Both the position numbers and the translations under genes were made by a program. From an uncultured Dyadobacter sp. (GTDB taxonomy: Bacteria; Bacteroidota; Bacteroidia; Cytophagales; Spirosomataceae), in the NCBI RefSeq assembly GCF_946482605.1, contig NZ_CAMLSE010000030.1, forward strand, positions 1-64,000: DNA of 64,000 nt, given 5' to 3'. Under the pieces are notes generated by a model. It was not told the origin of the DNA, ran no database searches, and was given only the letters and a program-made list of their open reading frames with translations. Shown here piece after piece: positions 27,023 through 35,157 of this stretch (positions are counted from its first letter, which is position 1; each line of letters opens with the position of its first letter).

Positions 27023-27120
27023 TTAAAATGATACAAAACGGAAATAGCGGAGATCTCACTCCGCTATTGTATGTAGTCAAACAAACTAGGAGATGAGCTT
27101 AGAGTGTATTTTCAGTTTTA

Positions 27121-27660
27121 TTAAGCTATTAATTTTTGGTTTAGATACTGGATTTTGCGCTGTTTCAAGTTCTGACTTTTGATCTGCTCTCTTCTTTTCA
27201 ACATGAACTCGCCCCGTTCAAAATAGGCGTCAGCGGGTGTCAGGTTGTTCAAGGACTCGTGGTACCGCTGGTTGTTATAGCGTTCTACAAGTGGGCCAAT
27301 TGCTTCCCTTAGCTGGTCTGGATGGAAGAAATTTTCAAGCTTGACGACATTTTTCATCGTCCTGAGATAGCGCGCAATTTTCCCCTGGGTCTGCGGATGA
27401 GCCGGTCTGCCGTGCACCTGCTGGATTTGAAGCGCATTTTTTAGATAATCACCGAACTCACTGGATATGTAACACGCCCCTTATCTGAGAGCAGCTTGGG
27501 TTTAGCTTAGGTTTTAATGCGCGCTTTTTTCACAGCAAGTTCGACGGTCCTTTTCACATCTTCAGACTTCATGCTGCTGCATAGTTCCCAGTGAATGATG
27601 TACCGGCTATATTCGCCATGGTTCCGGGTGATTACAGAAATATGTTGGCGAGCATTGATG
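27121..27660 (-). pseudogene. IS3-family transposase (OrfB) relic
   Basis: Minus-strand reading gives SRYIIHWELCSSM, then VKRTVELAVKKARIKT with a stop, then PKLLSDKG, then after a frameshift CYISSEFGDYLKN and GRPAHPQTQGKIARYLRTMK, ending RYHESLNNLTPADAYFERGE. These are the DDE integrase-core blocks of IS3-type OrfB, with SDKG and the region around HPQTQGK carrying catalytic positions. There is at least one in-frame stop and one frameshift, and the N-terminal half is missing. Only the last 98 codons (27121-27417) are open. No clear inverted-repeat ends were found. Confidence 0.8.
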
Positions 27661-28224
27661 AGCAAAAAAACTTTGTAACTCTATGTTACAGTGGTTTTGA
27701 TAGAATGTCAATGAATGTAGGGGAATGACATAATGGTGGCCCCGGCCTTGATTGAACTATCTTTGTAACCTATTGATTATCAACGGAAATAAAGCCTCGG
27801 AAGTACGTAGATGCCCCATGCATGCCTCTCATTTTTTTGATTTCGGAAAATCAATGGCTGAGACGGCATTAGTCGAGTCGGTAAACAGGTGTGCCAAGTA
27901 GGTGGACGCTAGGTCAATCAAATTGGAACTTTATTCTATTGATAGTATTGCGGGAAATTGAAGGGATCTATCCCAGTTGCCCCAATATAGCCCCGGAAAT
28001 ACTAAATCTTAAGATAGGTCAGGCTAATTGGTAATTAAACGTGCTAACATCGATTGATGGTGCGTAGCTCTTCTTACATAATAAGAGAATGGTCAGATAT
28101 AGAACATGACACTAAACACACGATTATCAATCAGGAAACATATATACAGACAAACTTAATGGAGCTAGGTGGAACACATTAAAAAATCGAAAAGAAAGAA
28201 GCGCGGTTCGTAACAATAATTTGT
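27661..28224. other. Intergenic, no recognisable gene
   Basis: AT-rich sequence with only tiny frames. A short inverted repeat gtaac-tctat-gttac near 27676-27690 is the only structure seen. It may contain the outer part of the IS3 relic. Confidence 0.4.
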
Positions 28225-28256
28225 TTTGAAACAATTCAAAAGTGAATCTACTTTTG
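28225..28256 (+). promoter_or_regulatory. Promoter of the lipoprotein/helical-protein pair
   Basis: TTTG (28225-28228), a 20-bp spacer and TACTTTTG (28249-28256) match TTG-N~20-TAnnTTTG. The predicted start near 28263 leaves a ~65-nt leader before the ATG at 28328. Confidence 0.5.
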
Positions 28257-28327
28257 AGTGACAAATATTTCTACGAACGGCCGCGTAGTATTTTTTTTCA
28301 TTTCGTTTTACAAAACTTCTCAACCAA

Positions 28328-29644
28328 ATGTTCAAAAAAATAGTAATTCTAATAGCAATAGTTATAGCAACCTCGTGCTCAACTGAAAAACGCGAGATTG
28401 ATAATTTCGTTGCAAACACGCTGACGAAAGACGAGGCCAAAAAATGGTTTGACGAGAATTCCGGGTACAGAGTGAAGCTTAGTTCCCGGGAAAAGAGAAA
28501 CAGGTTTGACAATTTGAAACCACTATGGGATGCAGCAAAAGAAGGCCGAGCAAAAAATGGCGAGCCATATGTCGAGATCCCGTTGACCTATACAACAAAT
28601 GTCCAGGTGCTCTATAAAATTGGGGGTAAAATACCTGGCAAAGATTCGACGACGCTTTCGTTACTTCCAGATTTGAAGCTTGTTATTTACGAGCGAAACG
28701 GAAAGAAGAAAGAAAATATAAAGGAGATTCGTTTTGACGCTGATTACTTGACGAAATCTAGGAACGGGCAACAGGTCAAGGGCTTTACCGGTCGGATATT
28801 TCTTTGGAGTTGGACAGATGAGTTGGTAGGCGGCGAGGTTTATCAGAACGGGGAAAGGACTAGAGTTATTAAACCGTTGGCCAACAACTCGGGTGCTCGA
28901 ACTAGTACAACTTGCATGGAGTATGTAGATTGTACCTGGTCCGCTTCATGCCAGGAAGGAACCGAGACATGGGATCCATATTGGGGCTGGGGTGCCCCGC
29001 CGGTTGCAATAAGTACGTCTACATCGAATCAAGGACGTAATTGCCTATTTCCAATGTATCCACCATCCTATAGCGGTAGCTGCACAGCTTGGGAATTAAC
29101 TGGAACTTACGGACGTCAAGAGTGCTGGCCAGATGGTGATTCAGGAGGTGATACAGGGAGTGGAGGCGAACCGGTTGATTCGTTCACCGGTTTCCCAAAT
29201 AATCCTTTAAACGGCCAAAAATTTACTTATACGAACCCAAGTGGTTACGCTACCACTTTTACCTACAACCAACGGTTTAAGGCTTGGATGCTACCCGAAG
29301 TATCGTCGCTGGCACAACGTGGGGGTACTTTTAGCATGAATTCAACGACGATCTTCCCCGGGCAAGTCTTAAGTGCTATCGCAGTTCCGGCGCTCGCTGA
29401 GCCGACACCGGTCGGCGAAATCGTTTTAGCGGCTGCTACGGTTGTCTACGCAGGTATCTATATATTTGACCAAATTGCTTACATCAATTACCTTAGAGGT
29501 CAAACCACGAGGGAGCATTGCATTTTGATGTTCACGCGTTGTGTCACAAATAAGCCCAATTTACCTTGCAGCACCTGTCTGCAATATTGCAATACTCAGG
29601 GAGAGTGGGATTTCGTCAACTGCCCAAATATTGCTCAACCCTAA
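28328..29644 (+). CDS. Cysteine-rich lipoprotein, unknown function (candidate secreted effector)
   Basis: A 438-aa lipoprotein (MFKKIVILIAIVIATSC, acylated Cys17). The N-terminal part (~20-200) is a charged domain with AKKWFDENSGY and a beta-rich stretch. A middle region has paired cysteines (TCMEYVDC, NCLFP, GSCTAW, QECWP) and a Gly/Asp linker (DSGGDTGSGGE). There is then an internal hydrophobic segment (PVGEIVLAAATVVYAGIYIF, ~355-375). The end is six-Cys and compact: CILMFTRC, then CSTCLQYCNTQGEWDFVNC. I recall similar 'hydrophobic segment plus Cys-Trp tail' ends on Bacteroidetes secreted and polymorphic-toxin-like proteins, but no toxin domain is recognisable. The flanking region is decayed and AT-rich, suggesting acquisition. 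It is probably cotranscribed with the next gene. Confidence 0.75.
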   Translation: MFKKIVILIAIVIATSCSTEKREIDNFVANTLTKDEAKKWFDENSGYRVKLSSREKRNRFDNLKPLWDAAKEGRAKNGEPYVEIPLTYTTNVQVLYKIGGKIPGKDSTTLSLLPDLKLVIYERNGKKKENIKEIRFDADYLTKSRNGQQVKGFTGRIFLWSWTDELVGGEVYQNGERTRVIKPLANNSGARTSTTCMEYVDCTWSASCQEGTETWDPYWGWGAPPVAISTSTSNQGRNCLFPMYPPSYSGSCTAWELTGTYGRQECWPDGDSGGDTGSGGEPVDSFTGFPNNPLNGQKFTYTNPSGYATTFTYNQRFKAWMLPEVSSLAQRGGTFSMNSTTIFPGQVLSAIAVPALAEPTPVGEIVLAAATVVYAGIYIFDQIAYINYLRGQTTREHCILMFTRCVTNKPNLPCSTCLQYCNTQGEWDFVNCPNIAQP

Positions 29645-29675
29645 TCAAAATAGCGCTATTTTATTGTAGAAAAAT

Positions 29676-30368
29676 ATGAATTCAAACCAAATGAAGTTCG
29701 ATCAGCTAATGGTCGAAATATATGGCAGTAACTTTGAAAATGCAGACGAGAAAATCCTCGCATTCGAAAAAGTTGTCCCTAGTAGGGAGATAGAAGCTGA
29801 TTTTAATCTTCGGCAGATGTTTGACTATTTGAAAGTCCAAGTCCTCGAGTATCAGGGGGATGCCCAGAAGGCATTAGATTTAGCAATTAAGGTCTGGAAA
29901 AGATATTCGCCAGTGCATCATAGTTACATAACAACAGGTCTGCATATTGTCCAGCTAATGAGTCTACTCGGTATGCTAGATGAAGCAAGTAAGTTCGTTG
30001 AAGAAGCCATATTGAATATTTCGGCGGATGAATTAAAAAGTATTAGTCCGATAGCAGTCTTGAAAATGCTGCCAGCCTATAAACCTTCGAATGATCGGGA
30101 TGTCGATAAGGCAACAGCAATTATATCGCATATCGAGGCAAAGCTTGAGTTAATAGTGGATTTCGATAGAGTTCGATTTGCACAATCGCTGGCGGAAGTC
30201 GCAAATTTGGTAAGTCAAGAGGGGAAGCAACTCACTGAGCTCTTGGCGACTAGTGGGAGCCGAAGCCAAAAGGAAAATAGTGAAGTGTTTGAGCATTTTC
30301 TGGCAACTTCCAGGGTCGGGATTTATAGAAATGAAGCGAAAAATTTCTTAGAATCCAGCGTAAGCTGA
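29676..30368 (+). CDS. Cytosolic all-helical (TPR-like) protein, unknown function
   Basis: A 230-aa protein with no signal peptide. It is helical throughout, with repeat-like helix pairs (NLRQMFDYLKVQVLEYQGDA QKALDLAIKVW; GLHIVQLMSLLGMLDEASKF) reminiscent of tetratricopeptide solenoids, although canonical TPR positions are imperfect. It starts 31 bp after the lipoprotein gene and is not coupled to anything downstream. Cytosolic partner or immunity-like function for the upstream exported protein is an inference from pairing only. Base composition is AT-richer than the core genes, like its neighbour. Confidence 0.65.
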   Translation: MNSNQMKFDQLMVEIYGSNFENADEKILAFEKVVPSREIEADFNLRQMFDYLKVQVLEYQGDAQKALDLAIKVWKRYSPVHHSYITTGLHIVQLMSLLGMLDEASKFVEEAILNISADELKSISPIAVLKMLPAYKPSNDRDVDKATAIISHIEAKLELIVDFDRVRFAQSLAEVANLVSQEGKQLTELLATSGSRSQKENSEVFEHFLATSRVGIYRNEAKNFLESSVS

Positions 30369-30961
30369 TTATTCAGGTGCCAGCATCGAAAAGGATTGTT
30401 GGCTCGGGATTAGATAGAATTGCTAATTTGGAAAAGTCATTTCTAATGGGAATGGCTTTTCTTCCTTTATATCCCTTGGCTACCTGTCGCAGAGATTTAG
30501 GCAATCGCTACAATATCGTGGCCCAATGATCGGGAAATTGCTGATGACCGGATGAGTTTTCGGTGTAAGTGAAGAACCTGCGGCATCGTTTTGGACAACA
30601 AGGCCATTCGAAAAGTCGGTAGAGCCGTTATTCGCTGAAGGTCAAAAAGTCTATCAAGTGTCCACCTGAAACGTTTTCAAGCCAATAGTCGCGTAGCTAA
30701 AAATATGTAGAGCGACAAAGATTCGAAAAAAGAATTGGTATTCACTGGCTCACTAAACTACCTAAAAGTATCAAATCATCATATAGACGGTTCGATATTT
30801 GAACCAGCGGGATTGCGGTCAAAATCAAAACATTTTGAGCATTGGACCTATCAGCGAACAGGCATATCAATTATCGTGGTACGGGCAGATAACCCGTGCA
30901 CGCCGTTTATTCATTTTAAATGGCTGAAAGTTTGCTGAAGTGGTACTTATGCTGTAAGAAA
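30369..30961. other. Intergenic, decayed sequence
   Basis: Only short frames interrupted by stops occur here, with no recognisable motif. A 67-codon plus-strand frame at 30735-30938 lacks any family feature. Confidence 0.4.
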
Positions 30962-31183
30962 ATGGCTGCTTCAAACTACATTTTTGTCGGTGAGATTGAA
31001 CATTTCGATATTGATGACTATGTAGCGCATCTTGGATGGATCGGACGTGGCGTGAACTATCTGAAAATCTATACGCAACCCGGGACGTCCTTGTTTTGCC
31101 TTCACGACGAAATCCAGGACAGGATGTATGTGGATATTCCGGAGCAAAGAGGGTTCTTCGTCACTTTTGATGACAAAACATAA
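30962..31183 (+). CDS. Small hypothetical protein (73 aa)
   Basis: The short frame MAASNYIFVGEIEHFDIDDY ... FFVTFDDKT is acidic and reads protein-like, with aromatic and hydrophobic alternation that suggests a small beta-rich domain. It may instead start at 30920, adding 14 residues (MAESLLKWYLCCKK). No family was recognised, and it is isolated between decayed sequence and an IS relic, so it may be the 3' remnant of a larger gene. Confidence 0.35.
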   Translation: MAASNYIFVGEIEHFDIDDYVAHLGWIGRGVNYLKIYTQPGTSLFCLHDEIQDRMYVDIPEQRGFFVTFDDKT

Positions 31184-31198
31184 TTAAAAATTACACAA

Positions 31199-31662
31199 TT
31201 ATTTGGCTACGTAGCCAACCTGCCTCTTGAATTCTACTCCAATTCTGTCTAAAAGCTTATAAATCTGGGAGCTTCTATATTGAGTGTTGTATTTCTTATT
31301 GATCCATTCAAGCAATAGCGGCCAGACCAACGTTTTTGAGCATACCCAAACTCATCAGGGGGGCAATTCAAGACAACATCTCGAATATCTTCAAAGTCAG
31401 ATAATGACAAAATTGACTTTCTGCCACGTCCTGGAAGGTCGTGTAACCCTTCGATGCCTTCGTTTTCGAACCGGTGCAACCAATTAATGACCTGTTTAAA
31501 GCTGACACAATAGATTCTGGCAACCTGCCGACTCGATAGCCCGGTGGCTACTTGATAAACCATATTCAGTCGGGTTGCAACAGACAACACTGGGTCGCTG
31601 TGTAACAATGACCGAATATCTTCGGCTGCATATCCTTTAATTTTTAGTACCGGCTTGCTCAT
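31199..31662 (-). pseudogene. IS630-type transposase N-terminal HTH relic (frameshifted)
   Basis: From 31662 it reads MSKPVLKIKGYAAEDIRSLL, then RLNMVYQVATGLSSRQVARI, VSFKQVINWLHRFENEGIEG and LHDLPGRGRKS. This is the paired helix-turn-helix and linker typical of IS630/Tc1-type transposase N-termini. Around 31310 a 1-bp phase shift is needed to continue with LLLEWINKKYNTQYRSSQIY and KLLDRIGVEF, ending at 31199. Without it the frame runs into an unrelated tail and stops at 31249. The DDE catalytic half is absent. Its 5' end overlaps the end of the broken AraC gene. Confidence 0.65.
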
Positions 31663-32479
31663 CTCTCTGAATTTGAGGGTTCAGCGTCCCTTTAGGTGAA
31701 TTCGTAAGTTTTAGGGTTGAGTGGATATGGATATATCCCCACTTTTTCCAAATGGATTCATAGTTTGTAGCCAAGAAGTCACTCCAGAAACTGTGTCCAT
31801 CGGATTGTTGGCGACCAGTATAGTAGGAACCTGCCCGGTTTGTCAGACGCCCACCAGTCGCATACATAGGCCTATCAGCGCAAGTTGGCCGATTTATCGA
31901 TGATAAGAACTGCTTTTCGAGCTGCTCAGTGAAGAGATGTGTAAGGCGGCTTTCGCCATTTCGGAAGGTGGAGGTATTCTGTGCAGGCTGTATTTGAAGG
32001 GCCTCGTGGATGATGAGCGCGATGTAGTTTTTGACCAGGTCACTTTTATAAAGATAGTCTCCGTCATAAACAGACAGCATTTTCTCAAACAGGCTAGTCA
32101 TAAATGCTGCTTGTTCTGCATTCAACGTCACGACTGGATTTTCGCCGACCCTGAAAAGAGGAGAATCCTGTAAATCCCGGCCATTGAGGAAGGTTTCGGT
32201 AAAAATGCAGGCGTAACCACTGGTACGGTTGATGCGGCGGACAAGCGCGTGTGATACTTGCGGGTTGACGAAAAAGAGTGCGGTTCCTTTGATTTCCACT
32301 AGCTGGCCGCCACAATTAATAGTCATGTCGCCATTGACCAAACCCATTTTGTAAAAGTCGCGCCGCCCGGCTTTAACCGGAACATCTGTTGATTCGGGAA
32401 GGGCGTGAACTTTAAAACCTTTCAGTCGAAGGTCCACTTCATTCAGCCCGGGTATTCCAGCTCTTTCTTCATTCAGCAT
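31637..32479 (-). pseudogene. AraC-family regulator, C-terminal HTH destroyed
   Basis: The frame is 280 codons long. Residues 1-190 look like an intact AraC cupin-type sensor (KAGRRDFYKMGLVNGDMTIN, LFFVNPQVSHALVRR). A linker with LVKNYIALIIHEALQIQP follows. Where the two HTH motifs should follow (after EKQFLSSINRPT) the reading becomes unrelated sequence (SYYTGRQQSDGHSFWSDFLA), with hints of the original HTH in another frame. The 3' end overlaps the IS630-like relic by 26 bp, consistent with damage associated with an insertion. It probably can no longer bind DNA. Confidence 0.7.
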
Positions 32480-32542
32480 TTGGCAAAGTTAATAAAATCA
32501 ATCCTTTACCATCCTTATATTCATTGCTTAGAGGGAATGTTT

Positions 32543-33463
32543 TTATGTGAACGAAGCCCTGAATTCCATCGGAGATTGATTGGTTTTGTTTTTAAAGAGC
32601 TTACTGAAACTTTGCGAATGTTCAAAACCGAGCTCATAAGCAATTTCGGACATGCTCAGTTGCGTCGTCGTCAGCCGCTCCTTGGCTTTTTCGATTAATT
32701 TCTCGTGGATGTACTGCTGGGCATTCTGCCCGATCAGCGAACGGAGCATATCGCTCAGGTAACCGGGCGAGAGGTTCAGTTTTTCGGAAAGATATTGAAC
32801 CGTAGGAACCCCGTCATGCAGGGATTGCTGGCTGTTCAAATAATGATCCAGTATGGCTTCTGTTTTCGACAAAATATCATCGTTGACCACTTTGCGGGTG
32901 ATAAACTGCCGCTTGTAGTAGCGGTTGACATAGCTCAACAGCAATTCAATATGGGCGATCATTAGCTCCTGACTGAATTCATCCAAACGGCTGTTGAGCT
33001 CCTTTTCCATATTCCTGTAAATCGACAGGATATTTTCCTTTTCCGTGTCGGATAAATGCAGTGCTTCATTGGCTGAATATGCGAAATAACCGTATTGCCT
33101 GATTTTACTTGCCAAAGGGTGGCCCAGTAAAAAATCGGGATGTATGAGCAGGATGTAACAATAGGTCCTGCTATTATAATCCGTGCTGCCCACTAATTGG
33201 TTGGGTGCCAGGAAAAGCATGCTTCCTTCGTCGAAATCATAATAATCCCTTCCATACTTCAGCCTTCCGTTATTATCGGTTATGAAGGTGATCTTGTAGA
33301 AGCTAAGCACATCATAGATCGGTGCCATGTTCGTATTGAAGGGATTGCGCTCGTTGAAATGTACAAGGCTGATCAAAGGATGCTGGGGTTTGGGCAAGCC
33401 GAAGGCCTCATGTGTTTCCGAGATCGTTATGAACCGTATCAATTTGTCTTCCTTATTTTTCAT
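32543..33463 (-). CDS. AraC-family transcriptional regulator (intact)
   Basis: The N-terminal ~190 residues form a cupin-like sensor (HPLISLVHFNERNPFNTNMA, YCYILLIHPDFLLGHPLA). The C-terminal ~100 residues carry two HTH motifs: VQYLSEKLNLSPGYLSDMLR and MSEIAYELGFEHSQSFSKLF, with the terminal KNKTNQSPMEFR typical of AraC. The chosen start at 33463 (MKNKEDKLIRF) gives a family-like N-terminus; an upstream start at 33556 would overlap the SDR gene. It lies 61 bp downstream of the SDR on the same strand and probably controls it, as such AraC/SDR neighbours often do. The ligand is unknown. Confidence 0.9.
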   Translation of the reverse strand: MKNKEDKLIRFITISETHEAFGLPKPQHPLISLVHFNERNPFNTNMAPIYDVLSFYKITFITDNNGRLKYGRDYYDFDEGSMLFLAPNQLVGSTDYNSRTYCYILLIHPDFLLGHPLASKIRQYGYFAYSANEALHLSDTEKENILSIYRNMEKELNSRLDEFSQELMIAHIELLLSYVNRYYKRQFITRKVVNDDILSKTEAILDHYLNSQQSLHDGVPTVQYLSEKLNLSPGYLSDMLRSLIGQNAQQYIHEKLIEKAKERLTTTQLSMSEIAYELGFEHSQSFSKLFKNKTNQSPMEFRASFT

Positions 33464-33524
33464 CATATAAATATACCAAAACCCTGCGACTGTTTCCAGC
33501 CGCAGGATTTTGACCTTATTACGA

Positions 33525-34298
33525 TCACCAGGGAACAATGTTGTCTGCTCCGGCATAGTGGGCGGGGCCCGTAAAACTTCCGGTCGGCAAGTCTTCTGAC
33601 AAGGCCACCCTAATTGGTTCCATAGATCCTTCTTCCACCGTATCGGTCCCCTGAAAATTATTGAGTGCCGTTGCCGTAAAACCAGGACTTACCAGGTGTA
33701 CTTTGATGTTGGTATTTGCCAAATCGATGGCCAGTGAAAGGAAGATACCATTAAGCGCAGTTTTGGATGCCCCGTAAACCGCATCAAAAGCCGAGCGGTA
33801 TGGGTTAGCTGGATTGGCATTCAAGGTAAGAGAACCCAATGCGCTCGACACGGTCACGATCCGTGCCGTCTCAGCCTTCCTTAATAGAGGTAAAAAGGCT
33901 TGTGTCACGGCAAGTGTACCAAATACATTCGTTTCCCAGACCTTTTTCATTTCGTCGATAGGCGCGATACTGGCGCGCTGAGCTCCAAGGACCTCTTCCA
34001 TGGTGCGTCCAGGCTTCCCCGCATTCGAGATGGCCGCGTTATTCACCAGCAGCGTCAGGTATCCGGCTTCGCTTTGAATTTGCCTTACTGCTGCATCGAT
34101 GGATTGGGAATCGGTAATATCCAATAGAATGGGTTTTGACTGCTTTCCAATCTCGGTAGCGGCAACCTTCCCTTTGTCAGGGTTTCTGGCACCAACGTAA
34201 ACGGTATAGCCTTCATCAGCAAGTGATTTTGCGATCTGGTATCCCACGCCTGTATTTGCTCCTGTAACCAGTGCCACTTTCTTTGTTTCTGTCTGCAT
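33525..34298 (-). CDS. Short-chain dehydrogenase/reductase
   Basis: A 257-aa classical SDR. The cofactor motif is TGANTGVGYQIAKSL (TGxxxGxG), then LLVNNAAISN, the catalytic serine in VTVSSALGS, and YGASK (YxxxK). The adenine-binding loop (VYVGARNPDK) suggests an NADP preference. The frame is open a further 86 codons upstream to 34556, but that part has no SDR similarity. The ATG at 34298 (MQTETKKVALVTGAN) is the normal SDR start. Oxidation or reduction of an unknown alcohol or ketone is expected. Its neighbour downstream is the AraC regulator. Confidence 0.92.
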   Translation of the reverse strand: MQTETKKVALVTGANTGVGYQIAKSLADEGYTVYVGARNPDKGKVAATEIGKQSKPILLDITDSQSIDAAVRQIQSEAGYLTLLVNNAAISNAGKPGRTMEEVLGAQRASIAPIDEMKKVWETNVFGTLAVTQAFLPLLRKAETARIVTVSSALGSLTLNANPANPYRSAFDAVYGASKTALNGIFLSLAIDLANTNIKVHLVSPGFTATALNNFQGTDTVEEGSMEPIRVALSEDLPTGSFTGPAHYAGADNIVPW

Positions 34299-35086
34299 AT
34301 TATTTTTAATTTTTACAGAGCAAAATTCCGAGATCGCGACAAGGCGCTTGTAGCCGAAACAGGAAACGTTGTAGCCGAATTGAGGATATGTTCCGTATTG
34401 TTCTATTAGCTTTTTTGATGCTGCATCATAGTTCTCGGGCCTACTGATAAAGGTGGACGGAATGCTTCGCGCTTTCGTCAATTCGTAAAGCGAAGCCGAA
34501 CTGACAAAATCGATAGTCCTTTGCTGACGCAAAAAGGTTACATAAAACCCCTCCAACTTAGGCGATCTTAAAGTCGATCAAGTTCAACCCAATGTTCACG
34601 CCTTTATCATTAAAGTTACGGGCAAAGTCTTCCATCTGTTTTCCAGACAGTCTGCGTACGGGCATCCTGATTCGATTGATTATCCTTAGATGGAGGACGA
34701 TACTGGCAGATAAATGGAGAAGAATCCTGAAAGGTCCAGTTGAGGCCGGCCAGGTTTGCCTGCCGGCGCCAGCTGTGGAAATGAAATTGCCAGTACCGGC
34801 CGGTACCGCCGGTGCTGTTGTCCGTGTCGGGCAGGCCAGTGTTGATTCAGTTTATCAGAATGGGGCGGAAATGCCTATAGTCTACCTTAGTAGTAGAGGA
34901 GCTGGGCCCCCATTTTTGTTCTAAACAGGCTTACGCCGATGGATTTTAAAGGGGCGGCGCGGAAATTTCAACTCATGCCGTCGCCAATCCAAATCATAAA
35001 TTTCGCACTTCTAAGTTTCCTCTATTTTCGAATGTGTAAAAAATAATGGAACTGTAATCTGGATAAAATGTTTGGCAACCCAATCA
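34299..35086. other. Intergenic with coding relic and GC-rich hairpins
   Basis: An open but startless minus-strand frame (34299-34556) may be the end of another lost gene. Just beyond it, minus-strand 34567-34660 reads MPVRRLSGKQMEDFARNFND before a stop. Two GC-rich structures interrupt the plus strand at 34745-34767 (gccggccagg/cctgccggc) and at 34793-34806 (gtaccggccggtac, perfect palindrome). No complete gene is recognisable. Confidence 0.4.
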
Positions 35087-35114
35087 TGTCGGTAGCCTTT
35101 TTAGGCTACCGACA
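35087..35114 (+). repeat. 12-bp perfect stem-loop in the leader of the propeller gene
   Basis: tgtcggtagcct (35087-35098) and aggctaccgaca (35103-35114) pair 12/12 around a tttt loop, 43 bp before the chosen ATG at 35158. It supports starting the gene at 35158 rather than at the upstream in-frame ATG at 35068, and may be a regulatory hairpin. Confidence 0.6.
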
Positions 35115-35157
35115 AGTACTAAGCGTATTGGTTTCCCTGAATTTTCCCATTTGCTTC

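Noticed and set aside
33464..33556. N-terminal extension of the intact AraC gene
   Set aside because: It would overlap the SDR 3' end and has no similarity to AraC sensor domains. The ATG at 33463 is preferred.
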